Of a stretch of 64,000 nt of DNA, positions 1 to 12,800 are shown in pieces. The stretch spans positions 682,001 to 746,000 of the forward strand of contig JAMWFC010000005.1 of assembly GCA_027475525.1 (NCBI GenBank), given 5' to 3'. A program made the translations under genes and the position numbers. Origin of the DNA: Macrolepiota albuminosa (taxonomy: Eukaryota > Basidiomycota > Agaricomycetes > Agaricales > Agaricaceae). The notes under the pieces are model-generated. The model was not told the DNA's origin. It worked only from the letters and a program-made list of their open reading frames with translations, and searched no databases. The stretch's first letter is position 1. Each line of letters starts with the position of its first letter.

Positions 1-2560
1 GTACTACCAACTGATCACACTTATCCAACCGGTGATAATCGTTATAGCCTTAAAACCACGGTCATTGCATGTGATGCATCTATATTTCTGCCCGATGCGA
101 GTCATGATTTGTGATCTCTTTATTTCCACTCAATGTCAGAAGGCTATTGTCAAAATGCCATGTTTAACAGACTATCGCCAAACAAATCGATAACTCCTTA
201 TCATAATGTGCAAAGGGTTTGTGATGTGCCAATCGCATTTTGCAAGATACCTTGCTCCGTTTCCCTTGATAAACATGGGTCAGGTTGTTCTCATGTCAAT
301 CGCAAGTGTTCCGAACAAAATCTCTTGAAGTGCAAATGTCCGCTTGGGCAGGACCCACAGAGAATTTCATCTTTCACGATTATCAATGTCACTAACGTTG
401 AATATCGACATAGACAAGATAGGTCACAGTCAGGACACATAGTGATCAATGAATTAGTATCAGCCCTTGATAGAGGACGACAGTTGACAAAATAGATATG
501 AAAAGATTCCGTAAGGGAGTTTGTTGTGGAATCGTGTTAGGGTTGGGCATGGAATCGCGGCACCTTTGTTGACCGTAAACTTCTTCAGAGAAATACTCCG
601 CGGTCGACGAAAGAAGGAATATACAGAGTCTCAAGCGAAAACTCCGGTGGATATAGCGAGCGACAAGGCGTAATTAACGCTGACCTAGTCCAGCCCAGAG
701 ACACAGGCCCTGAGGTTCATAAGACACATGCATCGTCACTATAACTCCAGGAAACACCTTGAGAAACGGATTGTGCATGTCATTGTCAGACGATGGGAAG
801 ATCACAGACTGTCCTGTATGGACAGACCAAGCTCATATTCGACAGTCCTCGCCCGCGGCGAAGGGGAAGTCATAGGTGGGATCCACGGTTGATTCCACGC
901 CTTTGAGTGTAGGAATTATAGTGTCCTTGGTACTGCGCAAGTGTGATGCCTTTCACGGGTGAAACGAGAGTCAAAGGTCATCAACTGCAGCAAAAGGAAG
1001 TATGTAGAGCAAAGAACGTACTTTGTCGTTCATGTAGCTGGTGAGTAGCTGCCACTCGACCAACATTTTCAAATGCAAGACGCTTGTACATCGTTGATTA
1101 AGGAAGCGGACATTGGAGAATTTCTGACCACGTTTGCCGAGACCCTTGTCAAATCACATAATGTTTCTGTTAAGGCACTCGGCAAAGATTGTGGTCTGAT
1201 CACTTCTCTCGTTATCTGGTCAGAAATAGGTTGAAACATACACCGTGTTACTGCACCGCGAAAACGTCATTGTGCGTTTCCAAATCTTGCACTGGAAAAG
1301 TGTCGATGTCCGCGCAAGTAGACCGCTTTCTTTGACACTCCTTTAGGTATGACCGTGAGATTAAGACTCACTAGAAGAAGTCAAAGTACCTAGTACTAAG
1401 GAGGCCTCTTCCAGGTGGGAAGATCAGATGTCGTGCATTTCATTCGGGCTCGAGTGATATTCGTCTATTCGGATTTTAGATGTGAAATTGATCGTGATCA
1501 TGAGTTGGTTCACTTACCCCGTCATATTGATATCCTGAACAACTATCTTTGCAGACGGACCAAAGGATAAGGCACTTGGTATAAAAAACGAGTTGATGTC
1601 GAAAGCAGCAAAAGAACCTTCTGACATGCAACGAGCGCCAGATGTACTAATTGAGGACCTACTCTTTCACAATTAGGACAAGACATCTATTAATAGTTTT
1701 TTTTACAAACTTCCGCTTCAGGTTGTAGGTTGACATCAGCCTGGAGGAGACTAGTGTCACGCTCTACATTGGAGTATAACCATCCTTGACTGTCGCCGAT
1801 GAAGTGGTGGGTAACCTCGTGAAAAATTCTCTATGCGACCAAAAACTGGAACGAATAATTTATGCACACATGTTGTATTGATGTATTGAGAACGGACGAA
1901 ATCGCTGCATTTGAGAGGCCTGGTATCTTTCATTGGTGCAATGGGATATCCGAGCTTTTTCATTCAAGTGCCATGAAGAAAGTCGCCGACGTTCGTGAGA
2001 ATGACTTGAGTGATCGTCTGCGTTTAACACAAGTGTTGGTTAAAACAAGGGAACCTTTGGCTTCGATGAAAGTAGAAAATATCAATTCTGTGGCGTGTCG
2101 AAGTAGAAGCCCGGTAGCTCGGCTGGCATAGTCAGAAACCTGAACGTCCTGAGATGAAAAGTCGAGTCGTGGTCCGGTCACGAGTACTTCGTTGGTAACC
2201 GCACGTGTACGTCTTATATCTTACGTAACTGTGCCAAAATGGGCTGGCCTGACGGTCACGAGGCACGAGAGAGTGTCCCTCTGCAGTTGATCGGAAGTTT
2301 AGGTGAGAGAGTGTAGCGTCGAACCGGTACTATGTAACGCAGCTGAGGACAGAGCGGCGTCATGATCTGAGAATGTTGCGCTACGATCAAGCCCTGAAGG
2401 ATGCGATGATGTTTCGGGAACTGCAGCTGGAGTACATGGCAATAAAATCAGGAATCCGGAACTAGGTATCAACAATCTGTCACTTTTTTTCATGGCGATA
2501 CAATATGAACATGTGTCATATTGTCCCGGCGGCATCCATACGTGAAAAAGGTTCCGCTCA
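1..2560. other. Unassigned region, no supportable gene
   Basis: Only short overlapping open frames occur on both strands and none shows a recognisable domain. I found no LTR, terminal inverted repeat or RNA gene. It ends at the left target-site duplication of the LINE (2561-2573). It may be decayed repeat or intergenic DNA. Confidence 0.6.
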
Positions 2561-2573
2561 GTTACATTATGTG
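2561..2573. repeat. LINE target-site duplication, left copy
   Basis: GTTACATTATGTG matches GTCACATTATGTG at 8090-8102 except for one T/C difference. The position exactly outside the ATTC tail and just outside the ORF1 leader supports a target-primed insertion. Confidence 0.8.
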
Positions 2574-3012
2574 AATGAATGAATGAATTTGATTTTAACC
2601 GCCGGCAAGCCGCTATGCAGGGCTAAGAAGCAGGGGTAGGGGCCTGTACGTGCTCTACTCCAAGTATGTTAACCGATGGTCTATCTATCTGTGATCGTGT
2701 AATGTAGTTTTGTGAAGTAGAACTCTCCTCGTGTGGTTTTTGGTGGCATTGATGGTAAACTGGGTTACGTCGCAAACTCCTCCTGGTAGAACATGTGTTT
2801 GTTGGGGTGAGATCGGGTTGGAGGTTTGAGGGCCTAGTTTGTTACTTATGTTTGCCCAGCGTGTCTGCGTACACGGGGTGTCTTGACCTCCCACAGTTTG
2901 TGGTCCCAGTTCCGCTCCTCTTGTTCCACTGGTGTTCTGTTCGCCGTCCTCTCCCTCTTTACTCTCCCTTGACCAGTCCATCCGTCTCCTCTCTCACTCC
3001 TTCCATCCTCCT

Positions 3013-6000
3013 TCACCAGTTCTCCTCCTCCTCCTTGTTTTCTTCGTCATCCGTTGTCGGCATCTTTTGTTGTGTCCTTTTCTCTCCCGTTTTTGTGAAC
3101 GCTCCGGTCTTAGTTAAGAATTTAACCATCGCTTCGAGCCCCTCTTTTGTCCTGAGTAGTATTCCCATTTCCATCTGTTCGTCTGCCTCCCGTAGTAAGT
3201 GTCGGTACTCTTCATACCTCGGGCACTCCAGTATGACGTGTTCCCTTGTTTGGAATCGTTCACCGCACGGGCATCCTACTGGCTCGTTAGGCACAAACTT
3301 AGCGTAGTACTCACCAACAAAAGCGTGTTTTGTCCGGCACTGTGTGAGCCTTCTGAACACCTCTCTCAGGGTGTGTGTCATGTATTCTCTTGGTTTCCAT
3401 CTTGGTCTTAACCTGTTCGCCACGGTGAAGCCTCCTGTCGCCGGCATCCTCTGCCACTCTTCCTGCCATGCCTTAAGAGCCCTCTCCTTCGTCCTCCTCT
3501 TTGCGTTTGACAGTGTGTTGTGGTCCTGTGTCCACAACTCTGCCCCCATCTTAGCTTCTTTGTCCGCTCGCTCGTTTCCCTCCACGTCTTTGTGGCCAGG
3601 GCACCATTCTATGCTCAATGTTCTCTCGTCGTCGCCGTCGAGGAACTCGTCCACTGTGTAGGTAGTCCTCACCATCTGCTGCTGTCCTGGTTTAGGTTTT
3701 GGTTCATATACCGAAGTTACTGCTGCTGTATTGTCAGCGAATATGTGTATGTGTTTTACCTGTTTGTGTCGTTTTGCGTACTCTGTGGCCATCCTCGCTG
3801 CTTGTGCGATTCCGACCAGTTCCGCATCGTACACCTCAGCTCTGTGTCCCATGCCTCCCTTGCTTGAGAAGATTTCTCGGCCCTGGTGGTAACCTACAAG
3901 TCCCCACCCTGTGCACTTGACCTCCTTGTTTGTTTCTTCCTCTCACATGGACCCGTCTGAGTATACTGTGATGCGGTTCCTGTCAAATTTGAGGTCGTTA
4001 ATCCTCTCCTTGTGTTTCTTGGCTTCTTCCGACTTGCTGCTGCCCTTCGGGGCCCCTGTTATTGTTAGTCTTCCGCCGTGGTCACTCATTGTTCTCCTCC
4101 ACGGCGGTGAAATAAAGAGGTCGATAGACTCACCTGTCGTTGGCCTGTACGTCTTCCTTGCTAGCCTTTCGAGTTGCGTTAGTTTGGTAGTTTTTTGTCT
4201 GCCCCTTTTCTTCCTGGACGGGAATGGTGGAGGGTTTGATGCCGGTCTACCCTCTCGCCATTCTTCAGATAGGTGCTCTATGACCGGGCTTGTTGTCTTG
4301 AGCCTGTGGAGTCTGTTAGCATAACCTCCAGCAATCATGTCTAGTGTAACTTCGATTGGCGGCGTTGACATGACCATTTCTAGTGCCTTGGTGGGTGTTG
4401 TGCGGAACGCACCCGCCATGTGTCTGAGTGCCTCGTTCTGCACCTTTGCTAGCTTATCTGTGTGTATCTTTTTCCCAGTCCACCATACTGGGCTGGCGTA
4501 AGTCATTACCGGGGCTACACATGCCCTGTACATCGTCCTCAAATGCATTTGGCTTAGACCTCTGATTGTGTTCGCCAGTATCTTCGCACCCACAACTGTC
4601 CTTTTAGCCTTCTGTGTAACTTTTTGAACGTGTTGGTTGAACATCAGCTTCCTGTCAATGTGGAGACCCAGGATGCGTATCGTTTCTCCTGCTTCGATTG
4701 TTGTCTCAGTTCCGTCCGGCATTGGCAGTTTGATTGCTGGGGAGTAGCCTCTGTCCTGTCTCCATGAGTGGTGCATTAGGCCAGTCTTTTCCGGTTCTGT
4801 GGAGAGTCCCACTTTTGTTAACCATTCATTTACAAAAATGAAATCTCGCCTTAGTGTTTTGACGTTTACGTCTAGCGAGCCCGATGATGCTCTGAGTGTG
4901 CCGTCGTTGATATACATCAATAGGGTTGTATCCTCCTTCCGCCTTTTCTGCTTATCCTCCATCATCTCCAGAATCTCGCTCCCGTATACGATCAATAGTA
5001 TCGGTGAGACCAGGGATCCCTGTGGTATCCCGTTCTTGACTGGCTTCATCTCGCTTCTTACCCCATCTAGGCATACTGCAGCCTGTCTTTTGCTCAGAAA
5101 CAATGCTACCCACTTTACCAGAGGTAGCGGTATTCCCTTTTGCCGCAATTCCCTCAGCAATCGTGCGTGATTCACGTTGTCAAAGAAACCTGAGATATCG
5201 AATGTTAGTACTGACGTTACTTTACCATGATTTCTTGCTGCCTGTATGTCTTCGATATGTGTTGGTAGTGCATCATCAGTGGAACTGTTTGGGCATCCTC
5301 CAAATTGTGTTGGTGGCACTAAGTCCTCTCTTCCTACTAGAAAGCTTATCCTCCTCGCTACTATACCTTCTAGCACCTTGCCCAGGCATTCCAGGAGCTG
5401 GATGAGCCAGTATGCCTTTGGTTCGGAGTAGTCAGGTTTGTTTGGCTTCCGTAGTGCTACCGCTATTGTCTGACGCCACTTTTTTGGGTGGTATCCAGAT
5501 TCAACACAGTGGTACATCAGGGCATATACCGTGTCGCTCTCTGCTTCCCATGCCCAGCGTACCGTGTTGAATGGCTGTTGACTTACGCCTGGTGCTTTCT
5601 TGGTGCTGCTTCTATATACCGCTTCCTTGACTTCGTTCCGTGTTACCTTTACATGTGGGTAATCTCGGTCCTGGTCCCTTGTCAGGTCCAGCTGGGCATT
5701 GTTCTCCAGTGTTGGGGGTGGTTTGAAGAGCGCGTCCCGCAGAGCATCACATTTGTCCTCGTGCTCTATTGCTGGGTCGTTTCCCTGTCTCTTGATCGCT
5801 GGAGACGGGTAGTTTCTTGTTCCTTTTGACCATCCCCTTAGCCTCCACATATTTTCCAGGGTCGCATCTTCAAGCGTCTCATTGATCCATCTTGTCTTCT
5901 CGTGCTTGTACAATCTCCTGAAGTAGTTAGTTACCTTCCGTATCTCACGGTTGATCTCCCCATCCTGTTCTCCCCATAGGGCTACATGCGCCCTCTGGTC

Positions 6001-7038
6001 TTCACGTAACTTCATCCTCTTACTGTTTGCCTCGCTCAGTGCCTCAGACCACCATGGCCTCACTCTTTCTGATGGCCTTTTCTCTTTTGCTGTCTCCCTC
6101 GTTGCAGCCTGCATTGCTTCTGTGATCAGCTCGACATCTATGTCGAGCTCCTCTGGGGAACGGTCAGCATTGAGATCTTGTAGGGCCGCCCACCTTTCTG
6201 TATTTTTCTCCATTTCCTGACTGAAAGCCTCTTGCCACTCCTTCGGCCTTGTATCCTTGAAGTTGTATCGGCTCCCAGTTATGTTTTGTACCTCTGTTTC
6301 ACCATGGTCTATGATCCACTTCAGTGCAAAGTGGTCTGACCCGCATGCCAGGCTTGGGTCGATTGCCCACTCCCTCGCTGTGTCCAGAGCCATTGCCTCC
6401 GCATTCGCCCATGTGAGGTCTAGTACCGAGGTCGCTCCTCTTCTTCTGTGCTCATGGTATGTGCACACCCCTTTCTCATTCATGAGTGTGAAGTCATGTT
6501 CTTGCAGCCATTCGACGAGTTCTTGTGTCTTCTCCGTCGGTTGTGGGTCACCCTTGCTCCATGCGGGGTGGTGTTGGTTCCAATCTCCACTCATGACTAC
6601 TGGTCTTTCTGTCGGTAGGCTGACTAGCCTGAGCCTCTCCGATGCATCGACTTCTCCCATCTGCTGGATCCTGCCCCTGGGCTGGCTGTATATGTTGACA
6701 ACTGTTACTGTTGGATAGTTAGCCTGTGTAATGTCAAGTATTTGTATGTCGAGGTCCTTAGCTAGATCAGACCGCAACGTTACTTGGAAGTCCCCCCTTC
6801 TCTTGACATATGCCATTACTCTCGGTCTCCTGTCCTCCGGTATCCTTGCTACTGGTGGTATCGGTATCCACGCTCCCAAGGATGCTGGGCCCTTCTGTTC
6901 ATTTCCTATGTCCCCCCACCATGGTTCAGTGACTAGGATCATGTCAAATTTGTCTATAAAAGTATTCAGCATTGTGTGGCACACTGTGTTGCTCCGGTTT
7001 GTGTTTAGTTGTGCAATTCGTATCGGTTTAGTTTTCAT
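3013..7038 (-). pseudogene. LINE ORF2: endonuclease-RT-RNase H, one premature stop
   Basis: The single frame encodes an apurinic-type endonuclease at the N-terminus (LNTNRS, TEPWW, SGDWNQHHPAWS and GSDHFALKW motifs), then reverse transcriptase (GIPQGSLVSPILL), then RNase H (VYSDGS, AELVGI, IFADN) and a C-terminal CPCGERF...H...C motif usual in these LINEs. Two defects are visible. A TGA at 3943-3945 sits just after the first RNase H aspartate, with the same frame continuing to 3013. The RT catalytic motif reads YINDG instead of YxDD, because the first Asp codon (4906-4908) is AAC. Both changes are explained by C-to-T transitions at CpG (CGA to TGA; GAC to AAC after C). No frameshift is present in about 1,340 codons. 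Confidence 0.85.
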
Positions 7039-8042
7039 GATGATTGTACATTACCAGCCGTATGTCCTCTTGTGTCCTCTATCCCCTCTACCTCCATCTC
7101 GTCCCACCTCTCTGAGTCATGGTTGTTGAGTAGGTTTTCGAGGGCCAGTCTGTTCGTGTTCCTTCCTGTGTCGGCAGTTTTGTTGTTATTGGAGGTGGGT
7201 TGTCCAGCGTTACCATCTTTCCCTCCTTTGTTTGCCTCCGTCCTTTCATTAGTGGGTGCATTTTCGTCTCCGGGGCCCCCTGTGTCTTTGGTCACTTCTA
7301 TTTCGACCACCTTTTTCTTGATTATCCTCTTCTTCCTGAGTGTGCCGCCTCCTACGTCCATGCGGTCCTTCTCTCTTGCTATCATCTGGAACCGTCTCCT
7401 CTCGGGGCAGCTCCTTTCCGTGGCTGTGTGGTCCCCTCCACAGTTGACGCACCTTTTTTCCTGTTTCTTCTTCTGGCTGCTGTTTTCATCCTCTTCTATG
7501 CCTTCCACGGCCATTTGGTGTGCTTCAGTCTCTACGTGGTCTTTCTCACTATGCTCTCCTGCACACAGGCGGCATCTCGCTGCATGTTTGCATCGGGACA
7601 CATGGTGTCCAATTGCCCAGCACCTGCTGCATTGGAGCACCGGGGGTCTGTCCGCATGATGTACCACTTTGCAGAAGTTTGCAAACATTGCAACGTACTT
7701 TGCCGCAATCATCGCCTGTGCGTCTTCCTCCTTGGCAAATTCTAGTACTATCGACGAGTGTTCTTTTTCCTGTAGGTCTGTCATTGCCCGCATCCATCTA
7801 GGGTTTCCCATCAGTGTAACGCGCGACATAATTGGGTTAAACCTCTCTAATTCTTCTTTCAGATCCTCTGGTGTGTTTATACCTCCTTCTCCATCTCTAC
7901 CCGTCCATACTCCATTGATCCTGACCTTGAACCTTCTGTCATCCATGAGCATGTCGATGGAATTTGCCGGGACCCCAAGTATGTCAATGAACTCTTTTGC
8001 GTGTCGTCTTAAATCTTCGCCTCTTTGGTCTTCCCGCATCAT
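7035..8042 (-). CDS. LINE ORF1, gag-like nucleic-acid-binding protein
   Basis: A 335-residue protein expected to bind the element RNA and act as chaperone in the retrotransposition particle. Cysteine/histidine knuckles lie in the second half (CSRCWAIGHHVSRC, CRLCAGEHSEKDH, CVNCGGDHTATERSC), giving three CCHC-type motifs. The N-terminal part is probably the RNA-recognition region, and the C-terminal tail is basic and low-complexity. The frame is intact. Its TGA stop overlaps the ATG of ORF2 in an ATGA (7035-7038), an arrangement that suggests stop-start coupled translation of ORF2. The ATG at 8042 is the first one downstream of the inferred element start. Confidence 0.82.
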   Translation of the reverse strand: MMREDQRGEDLRRHAKEFIDILGVPANSIDMLMDDRRFKVRINGVWTGRDGEGGINTPEDLKEELERFNPIMSRVTLMGNPRWMRAMTDLQEKEHSSIVLEFAKEEDAQAMIAAKYVAMFANFCKVVHHADRPPVLQCSRCWAIGHHVSRCKHAARCRLCAGEHSEKDHVETEAHQMAVEGIEEDENSSQKKKQEKRCVNCGGDHTATERSCPERRRFQMIAREKDRMDVGGGTLRKKRIIKKKVVEIEVTKDTGGPGDENAPTNERTEANKGGKDGNAGQPTSNNNKTADTGRNTNRLALENLLNNHDSERWDEMEVEGIEDTRGHTAGNVQSS

Positions 8043-8102
8043 GACGATTAGATTCTGGTTGTGGTTGTATTGTGCTGATGCTACTCGTAGTCACATTATG
8101 TG

Positions 8103-9388
8103 CACACGACTGTTATGGTATGGTGCGCATTTATAACGGGCACTTGAGTTGGGACCGTATTCCTGATTATGCATGTTCTGCAGTCCGTTAGCAACCGTTC
8201 CTGGAAACTAACTTTTGCTATTTTGTTGAACACACAAAAGGTGATATACATATTATGTACCGTAAAAAGAAAATGATTTTTTGTGCTTTATGACAACTAA
8301 CGCTTGAGGCTACGTCCTTCGTGCATTGGAAACCGTGGATACAACATCCAGTCGGCATAAAGGGTAGGAAGCGGATATAATGAAATGTGCACGGCAAACA
8401 ATCCGAGATTGCAGGTGTGGGTTGAGGGCACAGCCAATTCTAACGCTCTCGTAAAGGACGGCAAAGTTCGCTCATGTCAGTGTATTTGTAAAGACTAAGA
8501 TATGAAGCCCCAGCTCCTGGATGTAGTATGTATTATATATTCTTACCGCACGTATAACTTTCTGCCTGGGCAGTTTCGAAGCCCAAGGTGTCCTTAAGTT
8601 CAGCAGGAAAAATGACTTGCCCCCAAAATTATTCAAAAAAAAATCCCTACGGCCGACACCAATGGCTGAGGAATTAGGTGATCGTCACTTGCCAAGCTGC
8701 CAAGACACAAGTAGAATATGACTTGACAATAGGCACAATCCAGGTATGCGGACCCGGGTAAGCTGGTGATTGTACGACATTGCCACTACTGCCACTACCA
8801 CGTACACCAGTACCGTCTGTGTAATCCTTGTTGTAGGCCTCTTGATAATAGGAACTTGAAGCCCCTATTTCTCCAAACAAATGCATTTGATAAAGCCAGC
8901 AAATATTTGCGGAACGAGGTTTGAGGGTGCAAATCCTGCACATAAGTACATATGTAGATGCCGCCAATAGGAGTTCCTTGCATTGTTCCTTGGTGGAGTG
9001 GGTCAGAAACGGAAATTCTACCGTGGGTCAGTGCGGAAGTCTACCATCCGTAATGGCATAGAACACAGCGGGCTCGCTGGTGACAGTGGGCGGCTGTTGA
9101 TTTAGCGCATAGCCTGTCTAGTATGTATGTGATGAAGGCATGAAGCAATGTCTCATCCTGAAGGCAAAGCGGATATCGCTAAGAACAGCAGGCGACCATC
9201 AAATGAGGGGATATACAGGACCGCATGGCACAAATATTTATTACTTACTTAGCGCGTCCACTGAAGCCTCAAGTCATCTTTTCTCTCCATCGACCACTGT
9301 CCTGCTCGACGCCCACAGCAACGACATGCACTCTTGCGGAGTCATGCGGCACGACCTCCGGATATTCTTATCACTATTCAATCACTAG
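8103..9388. other. Unassigned flank of a disrupted host gene
   Basis: No long ORF. Because 9389 begins an exon after a CACTAG acceptor, upstream exons of the same plus-strand gene may lie here. The best candidate is the open stretch around 9140-9380, but I could not define a convincing GT donor. Nothing else is recognised. Confidence 0.4.
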
Positions 9389-9409
9389 GAAGCACCCCGG
9401 TTTTTTGCT

Positions 9410-9786
9410 TGTAGACCCGGATCTATATAGACACAAACAGAGAGAAAAAGCCTCAGTGTCGCGTTGATTGGTGAGAGACAACTGATTTTATTGCACCTAT
9501 ATAGACACAAACAGAGAGAAAACTGTGTAAAGTTACAAGTTATAAGTATATGCATTTGACACACAGAGAGTAATGACTTACAGCCTCAGTGTCGCGTTGA
9601 TTGGTGAGAGACAACTGAATAAGTATATGCATTTGACACACAGAGAGTAATGACTTACAGCCTCAGTGTCGCGTTGATTGGTGAGAGACAACTGAGGCTG
9701 TAAAACATGCCCAAACGAGCGAAGTGGTAAATGATCACGTGATTGATCGGATGCAGAGACCCGAAAAGGACCAGTCAAGTCCAACA
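9410..9786 (-). repeat. copia 3' LTR
   Basis: 377 bp as assembled, TG...CA, of which 77 bp (9619-9695) is a duplicated seam. It contains the uninterrupted version of the site into which element A inserted in the sister LTR, confirming the nested insertion. Confidence 0.92.
9542..9695. repeat. 77-bp tandem duplication, seam 1
   Basis: Units 9542-9618 and 9619-9695 are identical. The sister LTR has a single copy. Confidence 0.95.
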
Positions 9787-9835
9787 CAACCCCATCGCCG
9801 CATCAGGAAAGAACGGGAAAAGTGGAAAATAAGGG

Positions 9836-12800
9836 TCAACGTCGAACGAGTCCCAGACCGAGTACAAAACGCTCATGCAGTACACGTGGCAAAGCCTTGG
9901 TGAGTATATCCGCGACCATATCAGAAGTCGAGATCCACGTGGGTTCAAATGAACCAGTTAGAAAATGTTCACGTATGAAGTGGTAACATATATCGATATG
10001 TTTGGAACGGGAAGTTGTTGAGTCAGACTTTGCAATATCAATAGCGCTTTTGTTGTCGCAAATTAAAGGAAAAGGTTGAGGAACCGGCATGGACAGGGAC
10101 CTAAGAAGTGAGCGTATCCAGATGGCTTCGCGCATGGCATGGGCCATGGACATGTATTCAGCTTCAGTTGAGGAGAGAGCCACTGTTCACTGATGAACGG
10201 ATGACCAGGACACGAGAGAAGAAAACATAAAAAACGCATAACCAGAGACGCTGCGTTGAGTCGAAGAGTCCAAAGCCCAGTCAGCGTCCACAAAACCACA
10301 GCCACAAGGAAGTAATAACCGCAGAGGTGGTTGAGCGTCAGGTTCTTCAAAATTATAAAGTAACGCAAAATCAATCGTGCCCGAGAGATAACGAAGAACG
10401 CCTTTAGCAGTCAGAAGATGAGAACACGTCGGGCAGGAATTGAACTGGCCCAGATTCATTGCCGTAAAAGCAAGATCAGGTCGAGTACAAAGGCTGAGAT
10501 AAAGAATGGAACCAACAAGACGTTGATAGTGCACTTTCAAATTGTCGTCCGAAATATCGGGAAGAGAATTCGGTGGTGCATCTGGAAGTGAATGGAGAGA
10601 GTGGTAGAGTGGTACGGCAGTTGATTTTGCATCTAGGAGGTTGTATGTTGAGAGAAGGTCCATGATAAAACCCTTCTGAGAAAGCCAGAGTTTGCGTCGA
10701 GGTCGGTCTCTGTCAACCCGAATACCTAAATAAAGTGTCGTCGGTCCAGAGTCAATAACTTCAAAACGTTCATTCAGGTGCCTTATGAGCCAGAGATATA
10801 ATGGGACGGAATTCGTGGCATTCAGACCATCATCGACATGCACGCAAACAATGATGAAGAGCTTCAAACCATCCATAGGCATCGAGATCGAAGAATCTGG
10901 TGGTTTGTCAAAGTATCCCAAAAAAACAGCATGATCCACTTCGCATTGGACAAGACCCAAATCCTCAAGAGCCTGGTGAAGGATTGTATACCACTCATGG
11001 GATGACTGTTTGAGCCCATACAAGGCTCAAAGTAGACGATAACAAATCGATGGGTCATGTTCAGGAAAACCCGGAACCTGTTTACAGTATACCTCATGTG
11101 AGAGAGGTGCATTCAAGAATGCCGTCTTGACATCAAATGTAAAAAGATGGTAATCAAATTTTGCAGCGTACACAAGAGTGATCCGAATACTCGTTAATTT
11201 CGCAACAGGGGCATAAGTTGAACCATAATCCTCTGGACGTTGGCTGAAACCCTGCGCGACAAGTCGAGCCTTCTCTTTTCCACGAATAATCGATCCGTTA
11301 GCATCTAATTTATACGCAAAGACCCATCGAACACCAATGGGTTTTCGACCATGGGGCAGAGATGCTACCTGAAACACTCCTTGAGACCTGAGACTGTCCA
11401 TTTCTCTTTGCATTGCTGCTCGCCATACATCCGCATCAGGGCGGCGGATTGCATCATTGTAGTGGTCAGGAGGTTTCGATAAATCAAATGAGCATTGAGT
11501 CTTGAAAGGAATAGGGTCAGGACCATAGGCTGCCAAGGCCTTGTATTCTGCCATCACAGCGAATTCCAGTATAGAGATCTCGTCACAAGATCCCAAACAA
11601 GCATTAGCCGAAATCAGAGATTGAAAATCAGTTATGGCATGCATAATTTGATCAGGAAGCACAACACGAGCTGCACAATCAGCACAAAGACAGACTAGGC
11701 GTTCATTGCGTGTGGCTAGTTCCTCATTATAGGCACGACCCTTAGCTGTGGGAACCACAGTGCGCCAAGTACGATGAGAAACCATATCCTGCGACATGGT
11801 CAAAGGCGTAGTAGGAGAATTTGGAGCAGGAGACGAAACATGAGGATTCGGAGCAGGAGACATAGGAGGAGCAGAATCTGGGCAAGGCGATGAATGAATA
11901 GATGGCGACGATTGAGTTTCTGGGTCTGACAATAATTGAGGCAAAGGAGACGATATTCGTTTGATGGAGTGAGGACGGAGATGACCAGGAAGTGATTCAT
12001 TGAATATGACATCTCTTGAGAAGAAATACTTGCCATTCAAATCACGCACTCTCCATCCCAAACGATCCTCCTCGTATCCCACAAATATGGCTTCAAAACG
12101 CCGACCAGAAGCCTTAGCCCTAATCTCACTCGGATATAGGACGAAACATCGGCAACCCCATACACGAAGGTGTGATAAATCTGGCTTATGATTGTTCATG
12201 ACCTCATATGGTGTGGTCAAGGAAGGCAAGGTAGAAGTAGGAAGACGATTACGCAGATATTGAGCTGTAAGGATTGCGTCACCTAGAAACGACATTGGCA
12301 GACCAGACCAAGCCATCATAGCCTGAGCAGAATCTTCAATTGTCCTTATGTAGCGCTCAGCCTTGCCATTCTGCTGATGCGCATACGGTGCCGTCGCTTG
12401 ATGAGTGATCCCCCGTGAAATGAAGTAATTATGTAGTTCGCCTGATACGAACTCCTTTGCATTATCAGAACGTACTGTACAAATTCGATTCCCAGACTTT
12501 AACTCCCAGGAAGCCTCCACAGTCTTGAAGTGTGTGAATGCCTGAGTACAGGATGATAACAACGCTGTACTGCCGTAATTTGAATGGTCGTCAAGAATGG
12601 AATGAAAATGATTGGTACGACCATTAGAGAAAGAGATGGGGAATGGACCACATGAATCCATATGCAGAAGTTCACACACTGCAGATGCGCGGTGTTGTAA
12701 ATGTGTGAAAGGCTGAGCTGGTCGTCTGCCCAGAATACACGGAATGCATAAATTCTCGTCGAAAGAACCGTCATATTCAACCCCAGACGCATAGTTCTTC

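Larger units (their letters stand above)
2574..8089 (-). mobile_element. LINE (Tad1/I-like non-LTR retrotransposon), nearly full length
   Basis: A two-ORF LINE of about 5.5 kb. ORF1 is a gag-like protein with CCHC knuckles; ORF2 has an AP-endonuclease, reverse transcriptase and RNase H. It is flanked by a 13-bp direct repeat with one mismatch, 2561-2573 and 8090-8102, read as the target-site duplication. The 3' end (low coordinates) finishes in a short ATTC tandem (2574-2588) rather than poly-A, a tail type seen in some LINE clades. Only 47 nt precede the ORF1 start, so the 5' UTR is very short or slightly truncated. The domain order EN-RT-RNase H matches fungal Tad1/I-type elements; the clade is inference. 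It is inactivated by an in-frame stop and a catalytic substitution in RT. Confidence 0.88.

Noticed and set aside
133..495. A 120-codon plus-strand ORF at the left end
   Set aside because: No domain, no supporting context, and comparable ORFs overlap on the other strand.
3013..8100. Long plus-strand ORFs across the LINE and similar opposite-strand ORFs across A, C and copia pol
   Set aside because: They are shadows of the real element genes; only the antisense ORFs outside pol (59503-61084 and 63066-64000) have independent support.
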